Part shown: positions 1 through 8,733 of the stretch, piece after piece
Numbering within the stretch: the first letter of the stretch is position 1
Layout of the letters: every line of letters starts with the position of its first letter
From: Streptomyces sp. WAC 04229
GTDB taxonomy: Bacteria > Actinomycetota > Actinomycetes > Streptomycetales > Streptomycetaceae
DNA length: 64,000 bases
Assembly (NCBI RefSeq): GCF_003947455.1
Contig: NZ_QHJH01000002.1
Location: 62,001 to 126,000, forward strand
Reading direction: 5' to 3'
Notes under the pieces: generated by a model
Database searches by the model: none
What the model was told of the DNA's origin: nothing
What the model saw: only the letters and a program-made list of their open reading frames with translations
Made by a program: the position numbers and the translations under genes

Positions 1-1409
1 ACTCCACGCAGACCCAGTCCGGCGTCACCTCCGTCACGATCGCCGACGCCGACGGCGGCGTCGTCAGCTCCACCGACCCCACGCTGATCGGCGGCCGGCT
101 GCCGCGCGTGGCGGGCTCCGCCGCGGGGCGCGGCTGGTCGGGGCCCCTGACCCTGCGGGGCAGCCGTGAACTCGTCGCCCAGGTCCCGGTGCTCGGCGCC
201 ACCCGGGACACCCTGGGCCGGCATCTGGGCACGGTGATGGTCGGCGAGGCCGACCCGACGGTGTGGCAGCGGCTGAGCGGCGCCTCCTCCTACCTCCTCG
301 CCTACCTCGGCATCGCCAGCGGCCTCGGCGTGGCCGGCTCCTGGCTGCTGGCCCGGCGCGTCAAACGGCAGACGCTCGGCCTGGAGCCGCGCGAGATCGC
401 GGGGCTCGCCGAGCACCGGGAAGCCATGCTGTACGGCATCGCCGAGGGCGTCGTCGCCCTCGATCCACAGCACCGGCTCACCCTGGTCAACGAGATGGGC
501 CGGCGCCTGCTCGACCTTCCCGCCGACTGCGTCGGCCAGAGCCTGGACGGCCTCGGCATCGAGGGGCGGCTGCGCGACGTACTGGCCGGGACCGCGCCGG
601 ACGCCGCCGAGCCCCGCGACGAGGTCGTCGTCCGCAACGGGCGGGTCCTGGTCATGAACCGCATGACCGTCACCAAGGACGGCCGCCCGCTGGGCTCGGT
701 CACCACCCTGCGCGACCGCACCGAACTGGCCCGCCTGGAGCGGGAGATCGGCTCCTTCCGCAGCACCTCCGAGCTGCTGCGCGCCCAGGCCCACGAGTTC
801 GCCAACCAGTTGCACACCATCTCCGGGCTCATCCAGATCGGTGAGCAGGACGAGGTGGTGCGCTACATCCGCGCGCTCAACCAGCGCCGCCAGTCCCTGG
901 ACGTCACGCTCAGCCGCCGGGTCCGCGACACCGCCGTCGCCGCGCTGATCACGGCCAAGTCCTCGCTCGCCGCCGAGCGCAGGGTCGCGCTGCGGGTCTC
1001 GGACCGCACGGCACTGGACCGGCTCGTCCCGCAGGACGCCGCCGACGTGGCGACCGTCCTCGGCAACCTCGTCGACAACGCAGTGGACGCCGCCGCGGCG
1101 GCGGGCGAGGACCACGACGCCTGGGTCGAGGTCGAGCTGCGGCAGGACGCCGCCAGCGTCGAGATAGTGGTCCGCGACTCGGGGCCCGGCGTGGCTCCCG
1201 AACTGGCCCGCGAGGTCTTCTCCCACGGCTTCACCACCAAGGCCGCCCGGCAGGGCGAGCGCGGCATCGGCCTGGCGCTGACCCGGCTCGTCTGCGAACG
1301 TCACGGCGGTGAGATCTCGGTGACCAACACCCCCGAGGGGGCCATGTTCACCGCACGCATGACCGTCAGCCACCTCACCGACGCGGTGGCGGAAGGAGCA
1401 ACCTCATGA
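1..1409 (+). CDS. CitA/DcuS-type sensor histidine kinase, 5' end missing
   Basis: Membrane sensor kinase that would sense a small extracellular ligand (often a carboxylate in this family) and phosphorylate the next gene's product. The frame is open from base 3, so the start lies left of the window. The first part resembles the end of an extracellular PAS-like sensor domain (VTIADADGGVV). A membrane segment is encoded near 291-353, followed by a cytoplasmic PAS domain. The phospho-acceptor His is at 792-794 in AHEFANQLH, the Spo0B-like form typical of this family. ATPase boxes are NLVDNAVDAA, RDSGPGV and GERGIGLAL. The gene overlaps its response regulator by 4 nt (ATGA), with GGAAGGAG at 1391-1398. 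The ligand cannot be read from the sequence. Confidence 0.93.
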   Translation, partial: STQTQSGVTSVTIADADGGVVSSTDPTLIGGRLPRVAGSAAGRGWSGPLTLRGSRELVAQVPVLGATRDTLGRHLGTVMVGEADPTVWQRLSGASSYLLAYLGIASGLGVAGSWLLARRVKRQTLGLEPREIAGLAEHREAMLYGIAEGVVALDPQHRLTLVNEMGRRLLDLPADCVGQSLDGLGIEGRLRDVLAGTAPDAAEPRDEVVVRNGRVLVMNRMTVTKDGRPLGSVTTLRDRTELARLEREIGSFRSTSELLRAQAHEFANQLHTISGLIQIGEQDEVVRYIRALNQRRQSLDVTLSRRVRDTAVAALITAKSSLAAERRVALRVSDRTALDRLVPQDAADVATVLGNLVDNAVDAAAAAGEDHDAWVEVELRQDAASVEIVVRDSGPGVAPELAREVFSHGFTTKAARQGERGIGLALTRLVCERHGGEISVTNTPEGAMFTARMTVSHLTDAVAEGATS

Positions 1410-2191
1410 CGGGTACGAGCGGCACGCCCCACGCCGCCGGTACGGCGGGGGCGCCGGCGGCCCACGGCCACGACGGCGCGATCGGCGTGCTCGTGGTCGA
1501 CGACGACTTCATGGTGGCCCGCGTCCACCGCGCCTTCGTCGAACGCGTCGAACCCTTCCGGGTCGTCGGCGTCGCCGGCACCGGCGAGGAGGCGCTCGCC
1601 GCCGTCGCCGAACTCCGCCCCGACCTCGTCCTGCTCGACCTCTACCTGCCGGACGTCTTCGGCCTGGACGTCATCCCGAGGCTGCGCGCGGCCGGACACG
1701 ACTGCGACGTCATGGTCATCAGCGCGGCCCGGGAGGCGGACGCGGTGCGCGGCGCGGTCCGCCACGGCGTGGTCGACTACCTGCTCAAGCCGTTCGAGTT
1801 CGAGGACCTGCGGGTCCGGCTGGAGCGCTACGCCGTCCAGCGCGGGCGGCTGCTCGGCACGGTGGTGCGCAGCCAGGCCGACGTCGACCGCGTCCTGGCG
1901 GGCGCGGTACCCACCGCCGCGGCACCGGCGCTGCCCAAGGGCATGAGCGTGGAGACCGCCGAGCTGGTCGAACGCACCCTCCGGGAGGCCGACGGCACGC
2001 TCTCCGCGAGCGAGTGCGCGGCACTGACCGGTATCTCCCGGGTCAGTGCCCGCCGCTACCTCGAGCACTTCCACACCGTCGGCACCGCGGAGGTCTCGCT
2101 GCGCTACGGCGTGGCGGGCCGCCCGGAGCGCCGCTACCGCTTCCGGGGCCCGGTCACCGGCCTGGCGCTCCCGCCCGCAGCCCGTCCATGA
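1406..2191 (+). CDS. CitB/DcuR-type response regulator
   Basis: Transcriptional partner of the preceding kinase, 261 residues. The receiver domain has the acidic pocket VVDDD (about 31-34), phospho-acceptor D78 in LVLLDLYLPD and conserved K128 in DYLLKPF. The C-terminal part (about 175-245) has an HTH-like stretch, SASECAALTGISRVSARRYL, as in DcuR/CitB-type regulators. The ATG overlaps the kinase stop. The 3' end overlaps the convergent TetR gene by 38 nt, an unusually long antisense overlap. Targets are not visible; nearby carbon-source genes are possible but unproven. Confidence 0.92.
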   Translation: MTGTSGTPHAAGTAGAPAAHGHDGAIGVLVVDDDFMVARVHRAFVERVEPFRVVGVAGTGEEALAAVAELRPDLVLLDLYLPDVFGLDVIPRLRAAGHDCDVMVISAAREADAVRGAVRHGVVDYLLKPFEFEDLRVRLERYAVQRGRLLGTVVRSQADVDRVLAGAVPTAAAPALPKGMSVETAELVERTLREADGTLSASECAALTGISRVSARRYLEHFHTVGTAEVSLRYGVAGRPERRYRFRGPVTGLALPPAARP

Positions 2192-2744
2192 CGAGGTCGA
2201 GGAGACGGGTGACCCTCGGTTGCCAGTCCTCGCTGGCGTCGACCTGCCAGAGGCCGCCGATGGCCAGGAAGAAGTCGTCCGCCGACACGCCGGGGCGGAT
2301 GGTGCCGGCCTCCTCGTTCGCGCGGAGCAGCAGCTCGGTCGCCTCCGTGACCGGGGCGGGCTCCGGTTTCGCCGGGCTCCCCGGTGCGCTGGTGACCAGC
2401 CGGATCGCGTCCGCCAGGCCGACCTTGGTCAGGGCGAACCGGGCGAGCCGGTCCATCCACTCGCGCAGCGCCCGGTCGGGTTCCCGCGTGGCCAGCAACT
2501 CCCTCGCGGCCTCCGCCACCTGCTGCATCTCGTAGCGGTAGACCTCCAGGACCAGCGCCTCGCGATGCGGGAAGTTGCGGTAGAACGTGCCCTGCCCGAC
2601 GCCCGCCTTCTTGGCGATCATGCTGAGCGGGGCGTTCGCGCAGCGCGTCAGCTCCTCCGTGGCGACGCGCAGGATGCGCTCGCGGTTGCGCTGCGCGTCG
2701 GAGCGCAGGGGCGCGTCCGTCCTGTCCTTCTTCGGCGGCGGCAC
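2154..2744 (-). CDS. xdhR: TetR-family repressor of the adjacent molybdenum hydroxylase operon (XdhR type)
   Basis: 196-residue TetR regulator. The N-terminal HTH spans about residues 19-70 (RILRVATEELTR, then KKAGVGQGTFYRNFPHREAL), followed by an all-helical ligand domain. The start is GTG at 2744, behind a strong GGAAGGAGG. It is divergent from the hydroxylase operon, with two CGGACA-TGTCCG palindromes in the gap, the usual arrangement for an autoregulated repressor. The name follows the S. coelicolor regulator described for xdhABC; that link is from memory, based on family and synteny. The inducer is unknown from sequence. Confidence 0.88.
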   Translation of the reverse strand: MPPPKKDRTDAPLRSDAQRNRERILRVATEELTRCANAPLSMIAKKAGVGQGTFYRNFPHREALVLEVYRYEMQQVAEAARELLATREPDRALREWMDRLARFALTKVGLADAIRLVTSAPGSPAKPEPAPVTEATELLLRANEEAGTIRPGVSADDFFLAIGGLWQVDASEDWQPRVTRLLDLVMDGLRAGAPGR

Positions 2745-2788
2745 TCCTCCTCCTTCCGGGTTCGTGGCCGAATCCCGTTCTTGCTAAC

Positions 2789-2802
2789 CGGACAACTGTC
2801 CG
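2789..2802. promoter_or_regulatory. TetR (XdhR-type) operator 1
   Basis: CGGACAACTGTCCG: perfect 6-bp arms around AC, 45 bp upstream of the regulator start codon and inside its likely promoter. It shares both arms with operator 2, and the two centres are 36 bp apart. Inferred site of autoregulation. Confidence 0.78.
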
Positions 2803-2824
2803 TTACGTTTGCGTTCTCAGTGAG

Positions 2825-2838
2825 CGGACAGCTGTCCG
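2825..2838. promoter_or_regulatory. TetR (XdhR-type) operator 2
   Basis: CGGACAGCTGTCCG is a fully symmetric 14-mer on the hydroxylase-operon side of the gap, 141 bp before its ATG at 2980. Same arms as operator 1. Inferred to repress the operon. Confidence 0.8.
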
Positions 2839-2979
2839 GTTGTGAGTCCACTCTAACGGCGATCGGGGCCGGCGAGACCAGCCGGAGGCCCCCGGCCACG
2901 GATGATCTTCCCGCCCGCAGCCCGTTTCCAGTCGTCGGACACCCAAGAAGCTGTCACCAGAGACCAGAGAAGGCTGATC

Positions 2980-3573
2980 ATGGCCCCAGCACCCTCCTCT
3001 ACGACCAGCGCCGTAGCCCTGAACATCAACGGCGAGAAGCACCAGCTGACCGTCGACCACCGCACCACCCTGCTCGACGCCCTGCGCGAGCGGCTCGATC
3101 TCACCGGCACCAAGAAGGGCTGTGACCAGGGGCAGTGCGGAGCCTGCACCGTCCTGGTCGACGGGCGCCGCGCCGTCTCCTGCCTGAATCTCGCCGTCGC
3201 CGCCGAGGGACGCGAGATCACCACCATCGAAGGCATGGCCGAGGGCGACCGGCTGCACCCGGTGCAGCAGGCCTTCCTCGACCTCGACGGCTACCAGTGC
3301 GGCTACTGCACCCCAGGCCAGATCTGCTCGGCGATCGCCGTCATCGAGGAGCACGCCGCGGGCTGGCCCAGCGCCGCCACCGACGACGTACGCCCCGAGG
3401 CCGGGCCACCACCCCTGACGCCGGACGAGATCCGCGAACGCATGAGCGGCAACCTGTGCCGCTGCGGCGCCTACGTCTCCATAGTCCAGGCCGTCACCCG
3501 CGCCGCCGAGGCCCACGAGGCCGCGGTCCGCGACGACGACCACGCCCCGACCGCAGAGGAGGCGGCGGCATGA
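2980..3573 (+). CDS. xdhA: molybdenum hydroxylase, [2Fe-2S] subunit (XdhA / PaoA family)
   Basis: Small iron-sulfur subunit passing electrons from the molybdenum site to FAD, 197 residues. The plant-ferredoxin-type cluster cysteines are C48, C53, C56 and C68 (GCDQGQCGACTVLVDG). The second cluster uses C107, C110, C160 and C162 (YQCGYCTPGQ and NLCRCGAY). The frame is open further upstream, but ATG 2980 begins the conserved part and has AGAGAAGG in front. No Tat signal peptide is visible, so the enzyme is probably cytoplasmic, unlike E. coli PaoABC. It overlaps the FAD-subunit gene by 4 nt. Confidence 0.92.
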   Translation: MAPAPSSTTSAVALNINGEKHQLTVDHRTTLLDALRERLDLTGTKKGCDQGQCGACTVLVDGRRAVSCLNLAVAAEGREITTIEGMAEGDRLHPVQQAFLDLDGYQCGYCTPGQICSAIAVIEEHAAGWPSAATDDVRPEAGPPPLTPDEIRERMSGNLCRCGAYVSIVQAVTRAAEAHEAAVRDDDHAPTAEEAAA

Positions 3574-4562
3574 GGGAGTTCGGATACCAGCGTGCCGACG
3601 ACGTCTCCGGCGCGGTGGCGCTGCTCGCCGCCGACCCGGACGCCCGCTTCCTCGGCGGCGGCACCAACCTCGTCGACCTGATGAAGACCGGCGTCGAACG
3701 CCCCGCCCGCCTCGTCGACGTCCGCGGACTCCCGCTGGACGGCATCGAACCGACCGCTGACGGCGGCCTGCGCATCGGCGCCACCGTCACCAACAGCGAC
3801 CTCGCCGCCCACTCCGAGGTGCGCCGCCGCTACCCCGCGCTGGCCCAGGCGGTCCTGGCCGGCGCCTCCGGCCAGCTGCGCAACATGGCCACCGTCGGCG
3901 GCAACCTGCTCCAGCGCACCCGCTGCGGCTACTTCGCCGACCCGAGCCGGCCCTGCAACAAGCGCGCCCCCGGCAGCGGTTGCCCCGCCGTCACGGGCGA
4001 GCACCACAACCACGCGATCCTCGGCGCCTCCGACCACTGCGTGGCCACCAACCCGTCCGACATGGGTGTGGCACTCGCGGCCTTCGACGCCGTCGTCGGC
4101 TACGAGACCCTCGACGGCCCCGGCGAGCTGCCGCTCGCCGACTTCTACCTCCCCGTCGGCGACACCCCCGACCGCGAGACCGCCCTGCCGCCCGGGGCGC
4201 TGATCACCGGCATCACCCTGCCGCCCGCCCCGGTCGCCGCCCGCTCCCGCTACCGCAAGGTGCGCGAGCGCGCCTCGTACGCCTTCGCGATCGGCTCCGT
4301 CGCCGCCGCGCTCGACATCGAGGACGGCGTCGTGCGCGAGGCGCGGCTGGCCCTCGGCGCGGTGGCCTCGCGGCCCTGGCGGGCCCACGCGGCCGAGGCC
4401 GTGCTGACCGGCGCACCCGCCGACGGCGACACCTTCGCCGCCGCCGCCGACGCCGAACTCGCGGCCGCCAGGCCGCTGCCCGACAACGGATACAAGGTGA
4501 CCCTCATGCGCAACCTCGTGGTGGCCGTGCTCACCGAACTCACCGAGGAGGCCGCCCGATGA
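3570..4562 (+). CDS. xdhB: molybdenum hydroxylase, FAD subunit with extra Fe-S cysteines (PaoB/YagS-like)
   Basis: FAD-binding subunit, 330 residues, with the FAD loop FLGGGTNLVDLM near residues 27-38 and the TVGGNLLQRTRC segment. Four cysteines (C119, C129, C138, C157), in RCGYF, RPCNKR, GSGCPA and DHCVA, match the extra [4Fe-4S] insert of the PaoB/YagS class. Classical xanthine dehydrogenase FAD subunits lack this insert. The ATG overlaps the preceding stop, and the end overlaps the next start (ATGA). The complex may therefore be an aldehyde oxidoreductase rather than a xanthine dehydrogenase; the gene name is carried over from S. coelicolor usage. Confidence 0.9.
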   Translation: MREFGYQRADDVSGAVALLAADPDARFLGGGTNLVDLMKTGVERPARLVDVRGLPLDGIEPTADGGLRIGATVTNSDLAAHSEVRRRYPALAQAVLAGASGQLRNMATVGGNLLQRTRCGYFADPSRPCNKRAPGSGCPAVTGEHHNHAILGASDHCVATNPSDMGVALAAFDAVVGYETLDGPGELPLADFYLPVGDTPDRETALPPGALITGITLPPAPVAARSRYRKVRERASYAFAIGSVAAALDIEDGVVREARLALGAVASRPWRAHAAEAVLTGAPADGDTFAAAADAELAAARPLPDNGYKVTLMRNLVVAVLTELTEEAAR

Positions 4563-6730
4563 CCACCGCCACGACCGGCGGCCGTACGACGGTCAAGGGC
4601 GTCGTCGGCACCTCGCAGACCCGCGTCGAGGGCCGCGAGAAGGTCACCGGAGCGGCCCGCTACGCCGGTGAGATCCCCTTCGCCGACCTCGCGCACGGCT
4701 GGCTGGTGCTGTCCACCGTCACCCGTGGCCGCATCCGTGCGGTCGAGACCGAACCCGTCCTCGCCATGCCCGGCGTCCTCGCCGTCCTGCACCACGGCAA
4801 CGCGCCGCGCCTCGAAACCGACTACGTCGGCCTGCTCGGCATCCCGCCGGACCCGACCGCCGCCGTCTTCCAGAGCGACCGGGTGCCGCACCTCGGCTGG
4901 CCGGTCGCCCTCGTCGTCGCCGAGAACTCCGAGCAGGCCCGCGAGGCCGCCGAGGCCCTGGTCGTCGCCTACGACGAGGAACCCCACGACACCCTGCTCA
5001 CCGGCGCCCACCCCGAGGCGTACCCGGCCGCCGGGGTGATGCCCGCCGAGACCGTGAAGGGCGACCTCGACGCGGGACTCGACGCGTCGCCCGTCGTGGT
5101 GGACGAGGAGTACACCACCCCCGAAGAGCACCACAGCATGATGGAGCCGCACGCCGCCACGGCCCTGTGGGACGGCGGACGGCTGGAGGTCGTCGACTCC
5201 AACCAGGGAACCACCTGGATCCAGGGTGAACTGGCCAAGATGTTCTCGCTGGACGAGTCCGCGGTGCGGGTGCGCTCCGAGCACATCGGCGGCGGCTTCG
5301 GCAGCAAGGGCCTGCGCGCCCACCAGGTGTCCGCCGTGATGGCCGCGACCGTCCTGCAGCGCCCGGTGCGCGTCGTCATGACCCGGCGCCAGATGTTCAC
5401 CCTGGCCGGCTACCGCAGCCCCACCGCCCAGCGGGTCAGGCTCGGCGCCGACGCCGACGGGCGGCTGCGGGCCCTGGACCACCGCTCGGTGAGCCAGACG
5501 TCGACCGTCTACGAGTTCGTCGAGCCCAGCGCGGGCGTGGCCCGGGTCATGTACGACGCCGAGGCGCACCGCACGGCCAACGAGGTGGTCCGCCTCGACG
5601 TGCCGTCCCCGACGTTCATGCGCGCGCCGGGCGAGGCGCCGGGCTCCTTCGCCATCGAGTCGGCGCTCGACGAACTCGCCGAGCGCTGCGGCGTCGACCC
5701 GGTCGAACTGCGCCTGCGCAACGAGCCGGAGACCGGCCCGGTCTCCGGACTGCCGTTCGGCAGCCGCAACCTGGAGGCCTGCTTCCGCGAGGGCGCCCGC
5801 CGCTTCGGCTGGGCCGAGCGGGACCCGCGCCCCGGCGTGCGCCGCGACGGGCGCTGGCTGCTGGGCACGGGCACGGCCGCGGCCTCCTTCGGCGCGGGCG
5901 CGGCACCCTCCACGGCGCTCCTCACCGCCGAGGCCGACGGCGGCTTCACGGTGCGGATCTCCGCCGCCGACATCGGCACCGGCGCCCGTACCGCGCTCAC
6001 GATGATCGCCGCCGACGCGCTGGAGGTGGCACCCGACCGGGTCCGCGTCCGGATCGGCGACAGCGACTTCGGACCCGCCATGATCGCGGGCGGTTCGATG
6101 GGCACCCGTTCCTGGGCCTGGGCGGTCACGGAGGCGGCCCGCGAACTGCGCGAGCGGCTGGCGCTGGGCACCACCGTGCCGCCCGAGGGCATCACCGTAC
6201 GGTCCGACACCACCGCCGCCCTGGGCAGCCTCGCCCAGAAGGAACGGCACTCCTACGGTGCCCAGTTCGCCGAGGTCGCCGTGGACACCGCCACCGGCGA
6301 GGTGCGGGTGCGCCGCATGCTCGGCGTCTTCGCGGCGGGCCGGATCGTCAACCCGCTCACCGCCCGCAACCAGCTGGTCGGCGGCATGATCTGGGGCGTC
6401 TCCATGGCCCTGCACGAGGAGGCGGTACGGGACCGCGCGAGCGGTGGCCTCTACGCCCCCGACCTCGCCGGCTACCACGTCGCCACGCACGCCGACATCG
6501 GCGACATCGACGCGGACTGGGTGGACGACGTCGACCCGGAGGACCCGGTGGGCATCAAGGGCGTCGGTGAGATCGGCATCGTGGGCGCGGCGGCGGCCGT
6601 CGCCAACGCGGTGTGGCACGCGACCGGAGTCCGCCACCGCGATCTGCCGATCCGGCCCGACCGCGTCCTGTCGGCGGCGACCGCGGGCGGGGGATCGGCG
6701 GGCACGAACGGGGGAGCGGCGGATGCTTGA
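4559..6730 (+). CDS. xdhC: molybdenum hydroxylase, molybdopterin-binding catalytic subunit
   Basis: Large catalytic subunit, 723 residues. It begins with the family start (SQTRVEGREKVTGAARYAGE) and contains the cofactor-binding stretches GGGFGSKGLRAHQ and RAPGEAPGSFAIE. The C-terminal KGVGEIGIVGAA carries the likely catalytic glutamate, E671. The ATG start is embedded in the stop of the FAD-subunit gene. The substrate (purine or aldehyde) is not determined; the partner's [4Fe-4S] insert favours the aldehyde oxidoreductase class. The gene overlaps the maturation factor gene by 8 nt. Confidence 0.92.
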   Translation: MTTATTGGRTTVKGVVGTSQTRVEGREKVTGAARYAGEIPFADLAHGWLVLSTVTRGRIRAVETEPVLAMPGVLAVLHHGNAPRLETDYVGLLGIPPDPTAAVFQSDRVPHLGWPVALVVAENSEQAREAAEALVVAYDEEPHDTLLTGAHPEAYPAAGVMPAETVKGDLDAGLDASPVVVDEEYTTPEEHHSMMEPHAATALWDGGRLEVVDSNQGTTWIQGELAKMFSLDESAVRVRSEHIGGGFGSKGLRAHQVSAVMAATVLQRPVRVVMTRRQMFTLAGYRSPTAQRVRLGADADGRLRALDHRSVSQTSTVYEFVEPSAGVARVMYDAEAHRTANEVVRLDVPSPTFMRAPGEAPGSFAIESALDELAERCGVDPVELRLRNEPETGPVSGLPFGSRNLEACFREGARRFGWAERDPRPGVRRDGRWLLGTGTAAASFGAGAAPSTALLTAEADGGFTVRISAADIGTGARTALTMIAADALEVAPDRVRVRIGDSDFGPAMIAGGSMGTRSWAWAVTEAARELRERLALGTTVPPEGITVRSDTTAALGSLAQKERHSYGAQFAEVAVDTATGEVRVRRMLGVFAAGRIVNPLTARNQLVGGMIWGVSMALHEEAVRDRASGGLYAPDLAGYHVATHADIGDIDADWVDDVDPEDPVGIKGVGEIGIVGAAAAVANAVWHATGVRHRDLPIRPDRVLSAATAGGGSAGTNGGAADA

Positions 6731-7853
6731 CATCGCCGCCGAACTGAACCGCTGGCTCGACGAGGGCCGGGAGTTCGCCGTCGCCACGGTGGTCTCCGTG
6801 GGCGGCAGCGCACCGCGGGGTCCCGGTGCCGCCCTCGCCGTCGACAGCGAGGGCACGGCGATCGGCTCGGTCTCCGGCGGCTGCGTGGAGGGGGCGGTGT
6901 ACGAGCTGTGCTCCGACGCCCTGCGCAGCGGCGAGACGGTGCGCGAGCGGTTCGGCTACAGCGACGAGGACGCCTTCGCGGTCGGGCTGACCTGCGGAGG
7001 GGTCATCGACATGGTGATCACCCCGGTCGGTGCGGACGCGCCGGCGCGGGAGCTGTTCCGGGCGGCGCTTGCGAGCGCCGCCCGGGGCGGGACCGCCGCC
7101 CTCGCCCGGGTCGTCCAGGGCCCGTCCGACCTCCTGGGCCGGGCCCTGCTCGTCCGCGCCGACGGCACGTACGAGGGCGGTCTGGGCGGCCACCCGGATC
7201 TGGACCGCACGGCGGCGGCCGAGGCCCGTGCCCTGCTGGACAACGGCCGCACCGGCACGGTGGGCCTGTCGGAGGACGGCTCGCACTGCCCCGGTGGGCT
7301 CACCCTGCTCGTCGAGTCCAGTGTGCCGCCGCCCCGCATGATCGTCTTCGGGGCGATCGACTTCGCCGCGGCGCTCGTGCGGGCGGGGAAGTTCCTCGGC
7401 TACCACGTCACCGTCTGCGACGCCCGGCCCGTCTTCGCCACGCCGGCGCGTTTCCCCGCGGCAGACGAGGTCGTGGTCGACTGGCCGCACCGCTACCTGC
7501 GGGGCACCTCCACCGACGCGCGGACCGTGCTGTGCGTGCTCACCCACGACGCCAAGTTCGACGTGCCCCTGCTGACGGAGGCACTGCGGATGCCGGTCGC
7601 GTTCGTCGGCGCCATGGGCTCGCGCCGCACCCACCGGGACCGGGACCGGCGCCTGCGCGAGGCCGGCCTGACCGAGCACGAGCTGTCCCGGCTCCGCTCA
7701 CCGATCGGCCTGGACCTCGGCGCACGCACACCCGAGGAGACCGCGCTGTCCATCGCGGCGGAGATCGTCGCCGCCCGGCGCGGCGGTACGGGCGAACCCC
7801 TGACGGGCGGGGCGACCCCGATCCACCGGGACCTGACGGAGACGGCCGCCTGA
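6723..7853 (+). CDS. XdhC/CoxI (PaoD-like) molybdenum cofactor insertion chaperone
   Basis: 376-residue chaperone that would bind and sulfurate molybdenum cofactor and load the hydroxylase; not a structural subunit. The N-terminal XdhC/CoxI domain shows TVVSVGGSAPRGPGAALAV and GSVSGGCVEGAVYE. The C-terminal Rossmann-type domain begins near residue 200 (PPRMIVFGAIDFAAALVRAG) and includes VAFVGAMGSRRTH. It is the last gene of the operon, overlapping the catalytic subunit by 8 nt. Its presence supports a functional hydroxylase. Do not confuse it with the catalytic subunit, also called xdhC in S. coelicolor. Confidence 0.9.
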   Translation: MLDIAAELNRWLDEGREFAVATVVSVGGSAPRGPGAALAVDSEGTAIGSVSGGCVEGAVYELCSDALRSGETVRERFGYSDEDAFAVGLTCGGVIDMVITPVGADAPARELFRAALASAARGGTAALARVVQGPSDLLGRALLVRADGTYEGGLGGHPDLDRTAAAEARALLDNGRTGTVGLSEDGSHCPGGLTLLVESSVPPPRMIVFGAIDFAAALVRAGKFLGYHVTVCDARPVFATPARFPAADEVVVDWPHRYLRGTSTDARTVLCVLTHDAKFDVPLLTEALRMPVAFVGAMGSRRTHRDRDRRLREAGLTEHELSRLRSPIGLDLGARTPEETALSIAAEIVAARRGGTGEPLTGGATPIHRDLTETAA

Positions 7854-7908
7854 GCCGAGCGGGCCGTCGCGCATGCCGGCCGGTGCCCCGAGCGGTGACG
7901 TACCGACG

Positions 7909-8703
7909 TCATGGCACGGGCACCGGCACCGGCCCGCGCCGTCCGGCCCCGGTGCCGGTGGCGGCGTCCGCACCGGGGATCCCGTGCTCGCCCAGCGGCC
8001 CCACCTCCAGCCCCGTCGCGCGGCAGTCCCGCACGAGGTCGGGCAGGGCGCCGAGCGCGGCCCGCCAGCTGCCCGGGGCGGAGGCGTGGTCGGTGTCGTG
8101 GAGGAGGATCGTGCCGCCCCCGCCCAGGTCCGCCGCGACGGTCGCCCGCACCGACGCGGGTGTGGCGTCCGGCCGCCAGTCCTTGCCCCAGGCGGTCCAC
8201 AGCACCGGCCGCAGCCCGGCCCCGCGGGCGGCGGCCCAGCGCCCCGAGCTGAGGATGCCGTACGGCGGGCGGTACCAGAACGGCGCCCGACCCGCGGCCT
8301 CGCCCACCACATGGGCGGCCCGCAGCAGCTCGCGCGCGTCCCGCCCCGGCGACGGCAGCCAGGGACCGTCGTGAGCCCAGCCGTGGACCGCGAGTTCGTG
8401 CCCTCGCCGGGCCAGCTCCCGGGCCGTCGCCGGGTGGCGTGCGACGTTCTCGCCGAGCAGGAAGAACGTGGCGCGCACCCCGAGTCCGTCCAGTACGTCG
8501 AGGAAGCGCGGCGTGGTCACCGGGTCGGGGCCGTCGTCGAAGGTGAGGGCGACGTGACCGGGGCGGCCCCACCCCGCCAGGCCCGGGAACCGGCACCGGC
8601 GCAGCTCCGGCAGCCAGGTCACGGCCGGACCGATGTGGGCCAGCGCGACGAGAGCGGGTGCGACGGCGCAGACCGCCCGTCCGGCATGGAACCCCTGACG
8701 CAT
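7909..8703 (-). CDS. polysaccharide deacetylase (NodB-fold, CE4)
   Basis: 264-residue carbohydrate esterase probably acting on N-acetylated glycans outside the membrane. It has the CE4 motifs in order: VALTFDDGPDP (catalytic base and metal Asp), VHGWAH (metal histidines) and WYRPPYG. A hydrophobic N-terminal segment (CAVAPALVALAHI) suggests a membrane anchor or signal. The C terminus is a low-complexity GTGAGRRG-PVPVPVP tail encoded by a strong inverted repeat (7921-7960), so a terminator seems to be built into the coding sequence. It converges with the hydroxylase operon. Confidence 0.9.
   Translation of the reverse strand: MRQGFHAGRAVCAVAPALVALAHIGPAVTWLPELRRCRFPGLAGWGRPGHVALTFDDGPDPVTTPRFLDVLDGLGVRATFFLLGENVARHPATARELARRGHELAVHGWAHDGPWLPSPGRDARELLRAAHVVGEAAGRAPFWYRPPYGILSSGRWAAARGAGLRPVLWTAWGKDWRPDATPASVRATVAADLGGGGTILLHDTDHASAPGSWRAALGALPDLVRDCRATGLEVGPLGEHGIPGADAATGTGAGRRGPVPVPVP
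7921..7960. terminator. bidirectional stem-loop inside the 3' end of the deacetylase gene
   Basis: CACCGGCACCGG (7921-7932) pairs perfectly with CCGGTGCCGGTG (7949-7960) across a 16-nt loop. It sits between convergent genes but within deacetylase codons, so it would terminate both the operon and the deacetylase transcript. No T tract, as usual in Streptomyces. Confidence 0.55.
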
Positions 8704-8733
8704 CCCTGGTGCCTCCCGTCCGCTCGCCCCGAC

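Noticed and set aside
4250..6856. 868-codon antisense frame over the hydroxylase subunit
   Set aside because: Composition is Gly/Val/Arg/His-rich without motifs; the plus-strand frame has full enzyme signatures and coupled starts.
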